Of a DNA stretch of 64,000 nt, positions 1-7,761 are shown piece after piece. Each line of letters opens with the position of its first letter. The stretch's first letter is position 1. This stretch comes from Morganella morganii_D (lineage in GTDB: Bacteria > Pseudomonadota > Gammaproteobacteria > Enterobacterales > Enterobacteriaceae). Where the stretch lies: assembly GCA_044772875.1 (NCBI GenBank), contig CP173058.1, positions 2,666,001 through 2,730,000 on the forward strand, read 5' to 3'. Below the pieces are notes generated by a model. The model ran no database searches. It saw only the letters and a program-made list of their open reading frames with translations, and was not told where the DNA came from. The translations under genes and the position numbers were made by a program.

Positions 1-239
1 AATGATTTGGCGATTTTATTCATGCGGACAGTATATTTGCCTGATGCCGGTGCAACCTGGTTCTGAGCATCCATCTCTTTACAGGCACCATCAGTCAGTT
101 TCACCATATCCGCATCAGTTAAAGTTGCCGCCTGAAACAACTGACCGCCGGATTGTGCCAGACTGTCATAATTCATATTCTGGCAACCGGTCAGAATAAC
201 CGCGGTTACCACAAGGGCTGAGATCGTCTTTAATTTCAT
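1..239 (-). CDS. loiP: LoiP/YggG-type M48 metalloprotease lipoprotein, N-terminal part (cut by window edge)
   Basis: The reading frame starts with ATG at 239-237 and runs off the left edge, so only about 79 residues are visible. They show a lipoprotein signal peptide with lipobox LTGC (lipidated Cys at residue 19), followed by QNMNYDSLAQSGG and later LTDADMVKLTDGACKEMD, a pattern I recognise from the start of E. coli LoiP (YggG). LoiP is an outer-membrane-attached zinc metalloprotease of family M48 whose HExxH site lies further downstream, beyond this window. The family call rests on the N-terminus only. Upstream (240-414) there is no other gene, so it probably has its own promoter there. Confidence 0.75.
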   Translation of the reverse strand, partial: MKLKTISALVVTAVILTGCQNMNYDSLAQSGGQLFQAATLTDADMVKLTDGACKEMDAQNQVAPASGKYTVRMNKIAKS

Positions 240-354
240 TATATTTTCTTCCGTTTTAGCTGAATATGTTCCCAGCCTGTGAAGGTATCAATTTATATTC
301 ATCCGGTACCAGCAGTCTATTCTGAAAAATACAGCGCCCTCCTTCTGCTGCGGC

Positions 355-384
355 AAAAAAATCGCCCCGTATAAACGGGGCGAT
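355..384 (-). terminator. Rho-independent terminator of btuR
   Basis: A perfect 10-bp stem (361-370 pairing with 375-384, loop of 4) is followed on the minus strand by a run of six T (355-360). It lies 30 bases past the btuR stop, so it ends the fumarase-btuR transcript. Confidence 0.9.
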
Positions 385-414
385 TGTCATAACAGATTAT
401 ATTGATGAAACTGA

Positions 415-1005
415 TTACCAATCAATACCTTTCTGTGCCTGAATACCGCTGTCAAACGCATGTTTTACCGGACGCAGTTCACTGACCGTATCTGCCAGAT
501 CGGTGATATCGCGGTGACATCCCCGTCCGGTAATAATCACGCTCTGGTTTTCAGGGCGGTTTTTCAGATAACTGATAATTTCATCAAGGTCGATATAGCC
601 ATAGCGCACCATGTAAGTCAGCTCATCCAGTATCACGAGGTCGTATGACGGATCCTGTAACATCGCTTTGCCGTACTGCCACACTTCCTGTGCCGCTTTG
701 GTATCACCTTCTTTGTCCTGCGTGTTCCAGGTAAAACCGGTGGCCATAATATGAAACTCAACCCCCAGTTTTTCCAGCACATTGCGCTCGCCGCACTCCC
801 ACTGACCTTTGATAAACTGCACCACGCCCACTTTCATGCCGTGTCCGGCTGCGCGGGTTGCCGTACCAAAGGCAGCTGTGGATTTCCCTTTCCCGTTACC
901 GGTGAAGACCATCAGGACTCCGCCGGTCTTCTGAGCCGCGGCAACGCGCCCGTCGACATGTTCTTTCAGTTTCTGTTGCCGTTGTTGATAACGTTCGTCG
1001 CTCAT
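415..1005 (-). CDS. btuR: Corrinoid (cob(I)alamin) adenosyltransferase, CobA/CobO/BtuR family
   Basis: A 196-residue enzyme that transfers the 5'-deoxyadenosyl group of ATP to the reduced cobalt of corrinoids, giving adenosylcobalamin. The P-loop GNGKGKST is at residues 36-43 after the typical long N-terminal helix, and the length equals that of E. coli BtuR. Other family blocks are visible (VVQFIKG, ILDELTYMVRYGYI, IITGRGCHRDI). The start ATG at 1005 lies 26 bases after the fumarase stop on the same strand, so the two genes are probably cotranscribed; E. coli does not have this pairing. No cobalamin riboswitch is visible, and there is no room for one in the 26-base gap. Confidence 0.95.
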   Translation of the reverse strand: MSDERYQQRQQKLKEHVDGRVAAAQKTGGVLMVFTGNGKGKSTAAFGTATRAAGHGMKVGVVQFIKGQWECGERNVLEKLGVEFHIMATGFTWNTQDKEGDTKAAQEVWQYGKAMLQDPSYDLVILDELTYMVRYGYIDLDEIISYLKNRPENQSVIITGRGCHRDITDLADTVSELRPVKHAFDSGIQAQKGIDW

Positions 1006-1031
1006 GCAAACTCCTCAGGGAAAGTGTTGGT

Positions 1032-2690
1032 TCAGGCAGGCTGGCCTGCCACGCATTTCTCGCATTTTTTCGTCTGAACCTGTTCGAAGAAGTTGTTCCC
1101 TTTGTCATCCACCAGGATAAAGGCCGGCAGCCCTTCCACTTCCATTTTCCAGACTGCTTCCATACCCAGTTCAGGGTATTCCAGAATCGCCAGGCTCTTC
1201 ACATATTCCTGTGCCAGAATCGCCGCTGATCCGCCGATACTGCCCAGATAGAAGCCGCCGTGTGCTTTACAGGAATCGGTCACCGCCTGACTGCGGTTTC
1301 CTTTTGCCAGCATCAGCATACTGCCGCCCTGCGACTGGAACAAGTCCACATACGGATCCATCCGGTTACCGGTGGTCGGGCCGAGAGAGCCGGAGACCAG
1401 TTCTTCCGGTTTTTTCGCCGGACCTGCATAGTACACCATATGATCTTTGAAATACTGCGGTAATCCCTGTCCGCTGTCCAGCCGCTCTTTCAGTTTCATA
1501 TGCGCGATATCACGGGCAATGATCAGCGGGCCGCTGAGAGAAACACGGGTGGAGACCGGATATTTGCTCAGTTCTTTCAGGATTTCCGCCATCGGCCGGT
1601 TCAGGTCAATGCTGACCATGTCGCTTTCATTCTCTTTGCGCATGGATTCCGGAATGTAACTTGCCGGGTTGTATTCCAGTTTCTCCAGCCAGATCCCGTC
1701 TTTGGTGATCTTCCCTTTGATGTTACGGTCAGACGAACAGGAAAGTGCCAGACCAATCGGGCAGGAGCCGCCATGACGCGGAAGACGGATCACCCGGATA
1801 TCATGTGCGAAATACTTACCGCCGAACTGAGCACCGAAACCGAATTCTCGGGTGGCTTCCAGCAGTTCCTGCTCCAGCTCACGGTCACGGAAGGCGCGTC
1901 CCAGTTCATTCCCGGTATCCGGCAGGTTGTCATAATATTTGGTGGAGGCCAGTTTAACCGTTTTCAGGTTCATTTCCGGTGAAGTACCGCCGATACAGAA
2001 AGCAATATGGTACGGCGGGCAGGCAGTGGTGCCGAGATACTTCATTTTGTCGATCAGGAACGCTTTCAGGCGATCATGCTCCAGAATCGCTTTGGTTTCC
2101 TGATACAGCGCGGTTTTGTTGGCAGAGCCGCCGCCTTTGTTGACAAACAGGAAGTGATATTCCGCACCTTCAGTGGCGAAAATATCAATCTGTGCCGGTA
2201 GGTTAGTGCCGGTATTCACTTCGGTATACATATCCAGCGCCGCGTTCTGTGAATAACGCAGGTTTTCCCGCTGAAATGTGTTGTAAATACCACGGGATAA
2301 ACATTCCGCATCATTTGCGCCGGTCCACACCTGCTGGCCTTTTTTCGCCACGATGGTCGCGGTGCCGGTATCCTGACAGTTCGGCAGAACCCCTTTGGCA
2401 GAAATTTCCGCATTACGCAGCAGTTGCAGCGCGACATATTTGTCGTTTTCGCTGGCTTCAGAATCGCTTAAAATCTGCGCTACCTGTTTCTGGTGTGAGG
2501 GACGAAGGAAGTAGGAGGCATCATGCACGGCCTGCTGAGCAATCAGCGTCAGCGCTTCAGGTTCGACCTTAAGCATCTCACGGCCTTCAAATGTCGCCGT
2601 GGAAACGTGCTCCCTGCTCAGCAAATAATAGTCCGTTTTATCTTCCGATAACGGGAATGGCTCCTGATACTCAAAAGTTTTATTTGTCAT
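1032..2690 (-). CDS. fumA: Class I fumarate hydratase (4Fe-4S, FumA/FumB type)
   Basis: Iron-sulfur fumarase interconverting fumarate and L-malate in the TCA cycle. The three cluster cysteines fall at residues 105, 224 and 318, the same positions as in E. coli FumA, with contexts LPNCQDTGT, TACPPYH and LALSC. Length is 552 residues against 548 in E. coli. I chose ATG at 2690 (MTNKTFEYQEPFPL) because it aligns with the E. coli start; an in-frame ATG at 2738 would add 16 unrelated residues. Whether it behaves as FumA (aerobic) or FumB (anaerobic) cannot be decided from sequence. A dicarboxylate transporter gene lies upstream on the same strand behind its own terminator, and btuR follows immediately. 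Confidence 0.93.
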   Translation of the reverse strand: MTNKTFEYQEPFPLSEDKTDYYLLSREHVSTATFEGREMLKVEPEALTLIAQQAVHDASYFLRPSHQKQVAQILSDSEASENDKYVALQLLRNAEISAKGVLPNCQDTGTATIVAKKGQQVWTGANDAECLSRGIYNTFQRENLRYSQNAALDMYTEVNTGTNLPAQIDIFATEGAEYHFLFVNKGGGSANKTALYQETKAILEHDRLKAFLIDKMKYLGTTACPPYHIAFCIGGTSPEMNLKTVKLASTKYYDNLPDTGNELGRAFRDRELEQELLEATREFGFGAQFGGKYFAHDIRVIRLPRHGGSCPIGLALSCSSDRNIKGKITKDGIWLEKLEYNPASYIPESMRKENESDMVSIDLNRPMAEILKELSKYPVSTRVSLSGPLIIARDIAHMKLKERLDSGQGLPQYFKDHMVYYAGPAKKPEELVSGSLGPTTGNRMDPYVDLFQSQGGSMLMLAKGNRSQAVTDSCKAHGGFYLGSIGGSAAILAQEYVKSLAILEYPELGMEAVWKMEVEGLPAFILVDDKGNNFFEQVQTKKCEKCVAGQPA

Positions 2691-3077
2691 TATATTCACT
2701 CGTATTAAATCAGAAAAATGAAGAACGTATTGATGCACAATTTAAAAATAAAATTACCTGTCCCGATTATGGTGGCTTATTATGCACGAAAACAAATGAT
2801 TAAAATGAAGAAGTTGGTGAATTTCATGAAGGAACAGGCTAATATCACACTGTTTCAACGCAAACAATAAATTCATTTAAAAACAAAACGATAAACCATA
2901 AATTAACGATTTTAAAATGAGAAAATAACATATTATCTTTACATTTTATGATTGAATTAAATTTATAAAATAAAAAACCAAAATTTATTTTAAAGAAAAT
3001 GAGATCTTAATACAGAAATACAGATTAATGAAAATGTAAAAGTGTTAAGCGGGTCATGAGATTCAAATAACGGATAT
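2691..3077. other. AT-rich intergenic region upstream of the fumarase
   Basis: About 390 bases with very low G+C between the fumarase start and the transporter terminator. I see no gene. It must hold the fumarase promoter and regulatory sites, but no operator was clear enough to name. Confidence 0.6.
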
Positions 3078-3115
3078 AAAAAAACACAGGTGAAAACCCG
3101 CACCTGTGCTTTTTC
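3078..3115. terminator. Bidirectional-looking hairpin terminator after the DAACS transporter
   Basis: The 8-bp stem 3085-3092 / 3101-3108 is flanked by A7 on the left (3078-3084) and by CTTTTTC on the right. On the minus strand it lies just past the transporter stop. Confidence 0.85.
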
Positions 3116-3135
3116 TCATACGTGGAATATGTTTC

Positions 3136-4434
3136 TCAGCCAGCTTTTTTCAGCGGTTCCGGTTTTGTCATATCAATCATGCTGACCGGCGGCTTTCCGT
3201 GACAACCTTCACCGTAATGCTCGCCTTCCCAGCGGCCGACAATCGCCGCGCCCATGGCGTTACTCATCACGTTGGTCGCAGAGCGGCCCATATCCAGGAA
3301 CGGATCAACCCCCATCAGCAGAATTAACCCGGCTTCCGGGATATTAAACTGTGTCAGTGTCGCGGCAATCACCACCAGCGAGGCACGCGGCACACCGGCC
3401 ATACCTTTGGATGTCAGCATCAGGATCAGCAGCATCGTGATCTGATCCCCCATGGAGATCTCAATATTGCAGGCCTGTGCGATAAAGATAACCGCAAAAG
3501 AGCAATACGCCATGGAGCCGACGAGGTTAAAGGAGTAACCAATCGGCAGTACAAAGCTGGCAATTTTATTAGAAACACCAAACTGCTCGAGCTGTTTCAG
3601 CGTGCCCGGGAAAGCGGCCTCAGAACTTGAAGTGGTAAATGCCAGCAGCGCCGGTTCAGTGATCCCTTTGGTCAGTTGCAGAATACAACGCCCGACAATC
3701 AGGACAGCCAACCCGATTAACACCAGCCATAATGTTGCCAGCGTCAGATAGAACTCACCCATAAAGATACCGGCTTCCAGCAGCACCACCAGCCCGCGCT
3801 CGGCAATCATGCCGGAAATAGCGGCAAAAACTGTCAGCGGTGCAAACAGCATGACATAGCCGGTCAGTTTCAGCATCAGGCTGACCACGGAATCCAGCAG
3901 CGTCAGAATCGGTTTGCCTTTCTCACCGATAGCGGAAAGTGCAATCCCCATAAAAATGGAGAAAACAACAATCTGCAAAATTTCATTACGGGCCATCGCA
4001 TCAACGATACTGGTCGGGATCAGGTGGGCGATAAAGTTTTTCACCGAAAACGCGGCAGCCGCCACATTGTCCACCACCGTATCAGCCGGTGCCACGAAAT
4101 TAATCCCCGCGCCCGGTTTGAGCAGGTTTACAATCACCAGCCCGAGTGTAATGGAAATAAAAGAAGCACAAACAAATAAAAACAGTGTTTTGGAGAAAAC
4201 CCGGCCAAGTGTCCGCGCATCCCCCATTTTCGCAATCCCCACCACCAGTGTGGAAAGGATCAGCGGTGCGATAATCATTTTAATGAGTCGCAGGAAAATA
4301 TCCGTAACTATTGAGATATCAGCGGAATATTGCTGATTGAACCCGGTAGTGGCCAGATTATTCAGCGCAAAGCCGACAATCACCCCGATTAATAACGCCG
4401 CCACTATCCAGGTCGTTAAACTTCTTGACTTCAT
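3136..4434 (-). CDS. DAACS-family dicarboxylate/amino acid:cation symporter (GltP/DctA-like)
   Basis: A 432-residue inner-membrane protein with about eight helices and two re-entrant loops, typical of sodium- or proton-coupled carriers for C4-dicarboxylates or acidic amino acids. Family signatures are TTSSSEAAFP (267-276, the serine-rich hairpin loop), MLTSKGMAGVPR (339-350) and DMGRSATNVMSNA (381-393, substrate and cation site). The neighbouring fumarase makes a C4-dicarboxylate substrate plausible, but the sequence does not separate glutamate, aspartate, fumarate and malate. The C-terminal tail after residue 400 is charged and lies outside the membrane domain. It is followed by a strong terminator, so it forms its own transcription unit. 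Confidence 0.88.
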   Translation of the reverse strand: MKSRSLTTWIVAALLIGVIVGFALNNLATTGFNQQYSADISIVTDIFLRLIKMIIAPLILSTLVVGIAKMGDARTLGRVFSKTLFLFVCASFISITLGLVIVNLLKPGAGINFVAPADTVVDNVAAAAFSVKNFIAHLIPTSIVDAMARNEILQIVVFSIFMGIALSAIGEKGKPILTLLDSVVSLMLKLTGYVMLFAPLTVFAAISGMIAERGLVVLLEAGIFMGEFYLTLATLWLVLIGLAVLIVGRCILQLTKGITEPALLAFTTSSSEAAFPGTLKQLEQFGVSNKIASFVLPIGYSFNLVGSMAYCSFAVIFIAQACNIEISMGDQITMLLILMLTSKGMAGVPRASLVVIAATLTQFNIPEAGLILLMGVDPFLDMGRSATNVMSNAMGAAIVGRWEGEHYGEGCHGKPPVSMIDMTKPEPLKKAG

Positions 4435-4896
4435 ACTATCTCCATAATGCTGATGTACTTAATCCCCCGGAGACTTTAAAAAATCTGATTAATGTCTTCT
4501 GAGCCTGACGGTCGCAGAAAAAATCATGAGCAGAAAGTGAGGGAGTTCAGAACAAAACTGACATCTGCCTTTAACAAAATGATCAATAAAATACACCGCT
4601 ATTGACATAGTGATGCGCTATTTTACCGGGCGGACTGTACATAATTCCGCTATTACTTTGTTGCAGATAAGGGATTCCGTAACAAGTGTTACGCAATAAA
4701 GTGTGTTTTAAACTATTAGTTACATCAGATTAACACTGATGTTGTTTTTTTATACTACCGGCCTGTTTTCAGATGAAAAATACGGCTCTCCTGAAATCAT
4801 ACTCCTTTTTTATTTGATGTCCTTCACTTTATGTTTTAATTTTTTGTTGCTGATAAAACCAGCAATCTATTATTTTTCATTAAAAAAATTAATTAA
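4435..4896. other. AT-rich intergenic region upstream of the DAACS transporter
   Basis: About 460 AT-rich bases between the transporter start and the terminator of the next minus-strand gene. A 66-codon plus-strand frame (4739-4939) crosses that terminator and shows no family resemblance, so I do not count it as a gene. The promoter of the transporter should lie here. Confidence 0.5.
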
Positions 4897-4924
4897 AAAG
4901 GGCGGTGTTATAATGCCGCCCTTT
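4895..4924 (-). terminator. Rho-independent terminator of the 4947-5840 lipoprotein gene
   Basis: A 9-bp stem pairs 4897-4905 with 4916-4924. Read on the minus strand it ends in a T-rich tract and lies 22 bases after the stop codon of the lipoprotein. Confidence 0.85.
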
Positions 4925-4946
4925 CCGGGACTGAATTAAAAACCGC

Positions 4947-5840
4947 TTATTTCGGCTGAATACCAAAAGCGCGGAAATTGCTGGTCTGCGTGATAAACGA
5001 ATTATAATATTCATTTTCCGCCACCGTATTGGATGACGCAGATCCTGCCGAGGCAGACACCAGATCCATAAAGGTCTGGTGGATCTCTTTATTCAGCTTA
5101 TCGTGAATATCCGGGTTATCAGATTCTTTAATCTGCTTCAGCAGCCCGGTTAATTTCAGTGCCTGTTTCTGCGTTTCCGCATCTTTAAACGTTGGTTCCG
5201 GAATAGTGTAATCAAAGGTCATATTAACCGTATCTTTCAGCTCATCCCCCGGCGCAAGCGGCTGTAATTTTTCGCCGTAATCGGATTCGGCATACACCAC
5301 CAGTTCTGCTTTATCAAAACATTTGGTTTTAATATTGCCGACAGACTGACGGTTACTGGTGGTAATTTCTTCCGGGAACGGCGTACCGACAGGATAACTG
5401 CAATTAAACAGATTATGGTCAATTATCGTTGCATTACTGCTGCGTACCGGCATCTGTAAATCATGGCCGTTAATGGTGACATCATACATTGCCGGTTTAA
5501 AGCGGTCACTCTGTCCTTCCGCGGCATAAACTTCAGACAGCATATAATAAACGTGATTATCCGGGTTAATAATGCCACCGCTGTTATTGTCATACACCAT
5601 AAAATTCTGTTTCTCACCCTTCGCATTCTCAATGCTGTGCATACCAGGTGATAATTTCAGTTTCCCGGCAGCCCCCGGTTCCGTGGTGTATTCTTTATCA
5701 TCCACTTTAAATGTCAGTGTGCTGTCAGTCGGATTGCTGTACCAGAATTCATTTTTGGTGCTGTCCGGATCCAGACTGTCACAAGCGGCCATTAATAATA
5801 CGGCAGAACCCAATACACTTAATTTTAATGCGGTTTTCAT
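4947..5840 (-). CDS. Putative lipoprotein of unknown function
   Basis: I do not recognise this 297-residue protein. From ATG at 5840 it has a lipoprotein signal with lipobox LMAAC (Cys20). An in-frame ATG four codons upstream (5852) is the alternative start. No Asp follows Cys at +2 alone as a clear retention code, but the residues after Cys are D-S-L-D; Asp at +2 would favour the inner membrane in Enterobacterales. The mature part is mostly beta-like and polar and holds two further cysteines (FNCSYP, KCFDK) that could form a disulfide. The C-terminal third is helical and charged (KLTGLLKQIKESDNP). It stands alone between its terminator and an AT-rich gap, so context gives no function. Confidence 0.7.
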   Translation of the reverse strand: MKTALKLSVLGSAVLLMAACDSLDPDSTKNEFWYSNPTDSTLTFKVDDKEYTTEPGAAGKLKLSPGMHSIENAKGEKQNFMVYDNNSGGIINPDNHVYYMLSEVYAAEGQSDRFKPAMYDVTINGHDLQMPVRSSNATIIDHNLFNCSYPVGTPFPEEITTSNRQSVGNIKTKCFDKAELVVYAESDYGEKLQPLAPGDELKDTVNMTFDYTIPEPTFKDAETQKQALKLTGLLKQIKESDNPDIHDKLNKEIHQTFMDLVSASAGSASSNTVAENEYYNSFITQTSNFRAFGIQPK

Positions 5841-6204
5841 CGGCGCTCTCATTTTATTTTCCCAAACATTCTGCGGATACTACCAATCATTATTTCCGGA
5901 GAATAGTATAAATCGCTGCCGGTTCCCGGCGCAAGAAAATACAATAATCAGGAAAAGCCTGAAAATAACAGAATGATAATTTATATAAGCGGGAAATAAC
6001 GGATTTTTTCCGACGTTTCTTTTTTATTATCACCAATCCGCATTATTACTATCATAAAACATACGACAGTAAAAAAGCAGATTATGTTAATTAATTATTA
6101 ACCTTTAACTATCACAAATCCGGTGATATTCAGCACATTATGCGCACCCTGACAATATTTCCGCAGGACAATCACCGGTTCGGTGATATGTTTTTTTTCT
6201 TACC

Positions 6205-6548
6205 TTATTTCTGTACCGGATAATCATAATGATGACTTTTTTTGCTGTGGCACTCGCCCGCTTTATTGCTCTGATAAGCCCCGGACCTGATTTTCTGCTG
6301 CTTATAAAAAGTACTCTGTGGTTCAATATCCTCAAGAACGGCACTGATTTTCTGCAACTGTATTTCATAACAGTACTTTCTGCTTTTAACGTGGTGATAA
6401 AACGTCCCTTTTGTAACCGTGCATTGCGGGCAATTTCATCAACCAAAACGGACTGATAGCCTTTTTCAATAAAAAATCCGTGCGCTGAAATAACGAATAC
6501 CTGCCGCATCCGGGCTGAATTTTCCTGTTGCCTGGTCAGGGTGACCAT
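6205..6548 (-). pseudogene. Remnant of a TetR-family repressor: frameshifted and cut off
   Basis: From ATG at 6548 the minus strand reads a TetR helix-turn-helix domain (AHGFFIEKGYQSVLVDEIARNA). The expected VTKGTFYHHVKS recognition helix follows only after a one-base frameshift near 6417-6419. In the corrected frame, TetR-like sequence continues through YEIQLQKISAVLEDIEP to about 6325 and then runs into the antisense of another gene remnant, reaching a stop at 6205. Corrected total is about 114 codons against about 190 for a full TetR, so the ligand-binding domain is gone. The frameshift and the truncation both argue that it is dead. A perfect 21-bp palindrome lies 16 bases upstream of the start codon (6564-6584), as expected for an autoregulatory operator. 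Confidence 0.8.
6229..6320 (+). pseudogene. Remnant of a LysE/RhtB-family amino acid exporter, N-terminus only
   Basis: The plus strand from ATG at 6229 or 6232 reads MTFFAVALARFIALISPGPD then FLLLIKST, the first membrane helix and the SPGPDF hallmark of LysE/RhtB exporters. The similarity stops near 6315-6320, where the frame enters the antisense of the TetR remnant; full-length members have about 200 residues. Two genes of opposite orientation are therefore joined by their truncated 3' parts, the signature of a deletion or inversion that removed both tails. RhtB-type exporters are often paired with a regulator, so the two remnants may once have been functionally linked, but that is inference. 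Confidence 0.75.
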
Positions 6549-6563
6549 GGTAAAAATGCCCTG

Positions 6564-6584
6564 TTACATACTATCAGTATGTAA
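6564..6584. promoter_or_regulatory. Perfect 21-bp palindrome, probable TetR-type operator
   Basis: TTACATACT, a 3-base centre, then AGTATGTAA: nine-base arms with no mismatch. It lies between the start of the broken TetR gene (6548, minus) and the start of the Rob-like gene (6629, plus), so a repressor bound here could have controlled both. The size and the ACATAC-type half-sites resemble operators of TetR/AcrR-family repressors. Confidence 0.7.
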
Positions 6585-6628
6585 TCGTATCACGGTATTT
6601 TCCGGGGTGCCAAAAAACGGAAATCCTT

Positions 6629-7567
6629 ATGCTGAAACATGATAACACTGTCACGGAATCCGTTAATTTCGTGCCGGTCACAGATAAAGAACAGGATGAA
6701 AATACCTTTTATCTCAGTGTGATAAAAGACATTATTTTATGGATTGAGCATAACCTGGATAAGTCACTGCAACTGGATGTGGTGGCTGAACGTTCCGGCT
6801 ATACCAAATGGTATTTTCAGCGGATTTTTAAACGATTCACAGGGATGACGCTGGCGGGATATATCCGCCGCCGCCGTCTGACAAAAGCAGCCACTGAATT
6901 ACGGCTGACCACAAAGAATATCGGCGATATTGCCCTGAAATATCAGTTTGATTCCCAGCAATCTTTTGCCCGGCGTTTTAAGGCTGTCTTTAATATGACC
7001 CCGACAGAATACCGCCGCAATCCCAACTGGGATCTGACCGCACTGCAACCTCCGGTACAGCTGGAAATGCCGTTGCTGCCACAGCCGGACATTATTATGC
7101 TGGACGATATCCCTGTCCGGGAAAAAAGCTATCACTACCAGTCTCCGCTGGATGAAATCGGCCATCTGCATGAAGAAATCCGCACTACATTCTGGCGTGA
7201 TTTTATCCGTCTTGTGTCACCGGAAATCCCGTACTGCTACGTCCGCACTGCTTATGACAGCACAGCGGATAAACCGGAATGTATTACTATCGGTTATCAT
7301 ATCGGGGTTGATGATCCGGCCTTTATTATGCAGGAAAAAGAATTGACGCCGGCGGTAATCAGCCGCGGGAAATATGCAAAATTCCATTTTGACGGCTTAT
7401 TTCGTGATTACAGGGATTTTACGTTTAATGTGTATTTATACGCATTACCGCAACTCGGATTATGCCGCCGTCCGGGTCTGGATATTGAAAAATATACCCT
7501 TACTGAAGAGATGAGTGATAATCCTCCTGAGCATCTGTGTGTGGATTATTATATTCCTGTACTTTAA
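6629..7567 (+). CDS. Rob-like AraC/XylS-family transcriptional regulator
   Basis: A 312-residue protein with the two-part layout of E. coli Rob. The N-terminal AraC double helix-turn-helix lies at about residues 30-130 (SGYTKWYFQRIFKRFTG, YIRRRRLTKAATELR, FDSQQSFARRFKAVF, the Rob/MarA/SoxS pattern). A C-terminal GyrI/Rob-type effector domain follows at about 150-312. Rob, MarA and SoxS activate efflux, porin and oxidative-stress genes at marbox sites; the same role is likely here. Compared with Rob (289 residues) it has about 25 extra N-terminal residues, and the first ATG at 6629 may not be the true start. The 21-bp palindrome upstream suggests former or present control by a TetR-type repressor. 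Confidence 0.85.
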   Translation: MLKHDNTVTESVNFVPVTDKEQDENTFYLSVIKDIILWIEHNLDKSLQLDVVAERSGYTKWYFQRIFKRFTGMTLAGYIRRRRLTKAATELRLTTKNIGDIALKYQFDSQQSFARRFKAVFNMTPTEYRRNPNWDLTALQPPVQLEMPLLPQPDIIMLDDIPVREKSYHYQSPLDEIGHLHEEIRTTFWRDFIRLVSPEIPYCYVRTAYDSTADKPECITIGYHIGVDDPAFIMQEKELTPAVISRGKYAKFHFDGLFRDYRDFTFNVYLYALPQLGLCRRPGLDIEKYTLTEEMSDNPPEHLCVDYYIPVL

Positions 7568-7593
7568 TTCCCCGAATTTCCTCCCTGTTGTTC

Positions 7594-7631
7594 ATGCCGG
7601 TTATTTTCTGTTACAGAAAAATAACCGGCAT
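7594..7631 (+). terminator. Long hairpin after the Rob-like gene, probable terminator
   Basis: A near-perfect 17-bp stem with one bulge (7594-7610 with 7614-7631) and a 3-base loop starts 27 bases after the stop codon. There is no clean T-run after it, so termination is inferred from its position and stability. Confidence 0.55.
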
Positions 7632-7761
7632 CTGACATAATATTGATTACGGTCAGTAAATAAGAGCGCTGTTATTAACTTATTGTAATATAATATACCT
7701 TGTTATTCAGTATAAATACGTCACCCTCCGGCAGTTAAATACGATTACCACGGACAGACCT

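Noticed and set aside
240..1031. Cobalamin riboswitch for btuR
   Set aside because: The gap between the fumarase and btuR is only 26 bases, too short for a cobalamin aptamer.
4739..4939. 66-codon plus-strand frame upstream of the lipoprotein gene
   Set aside because: It runs through the terminator stem 4897-4924, has no ribosome site I can see and no family resemblance.
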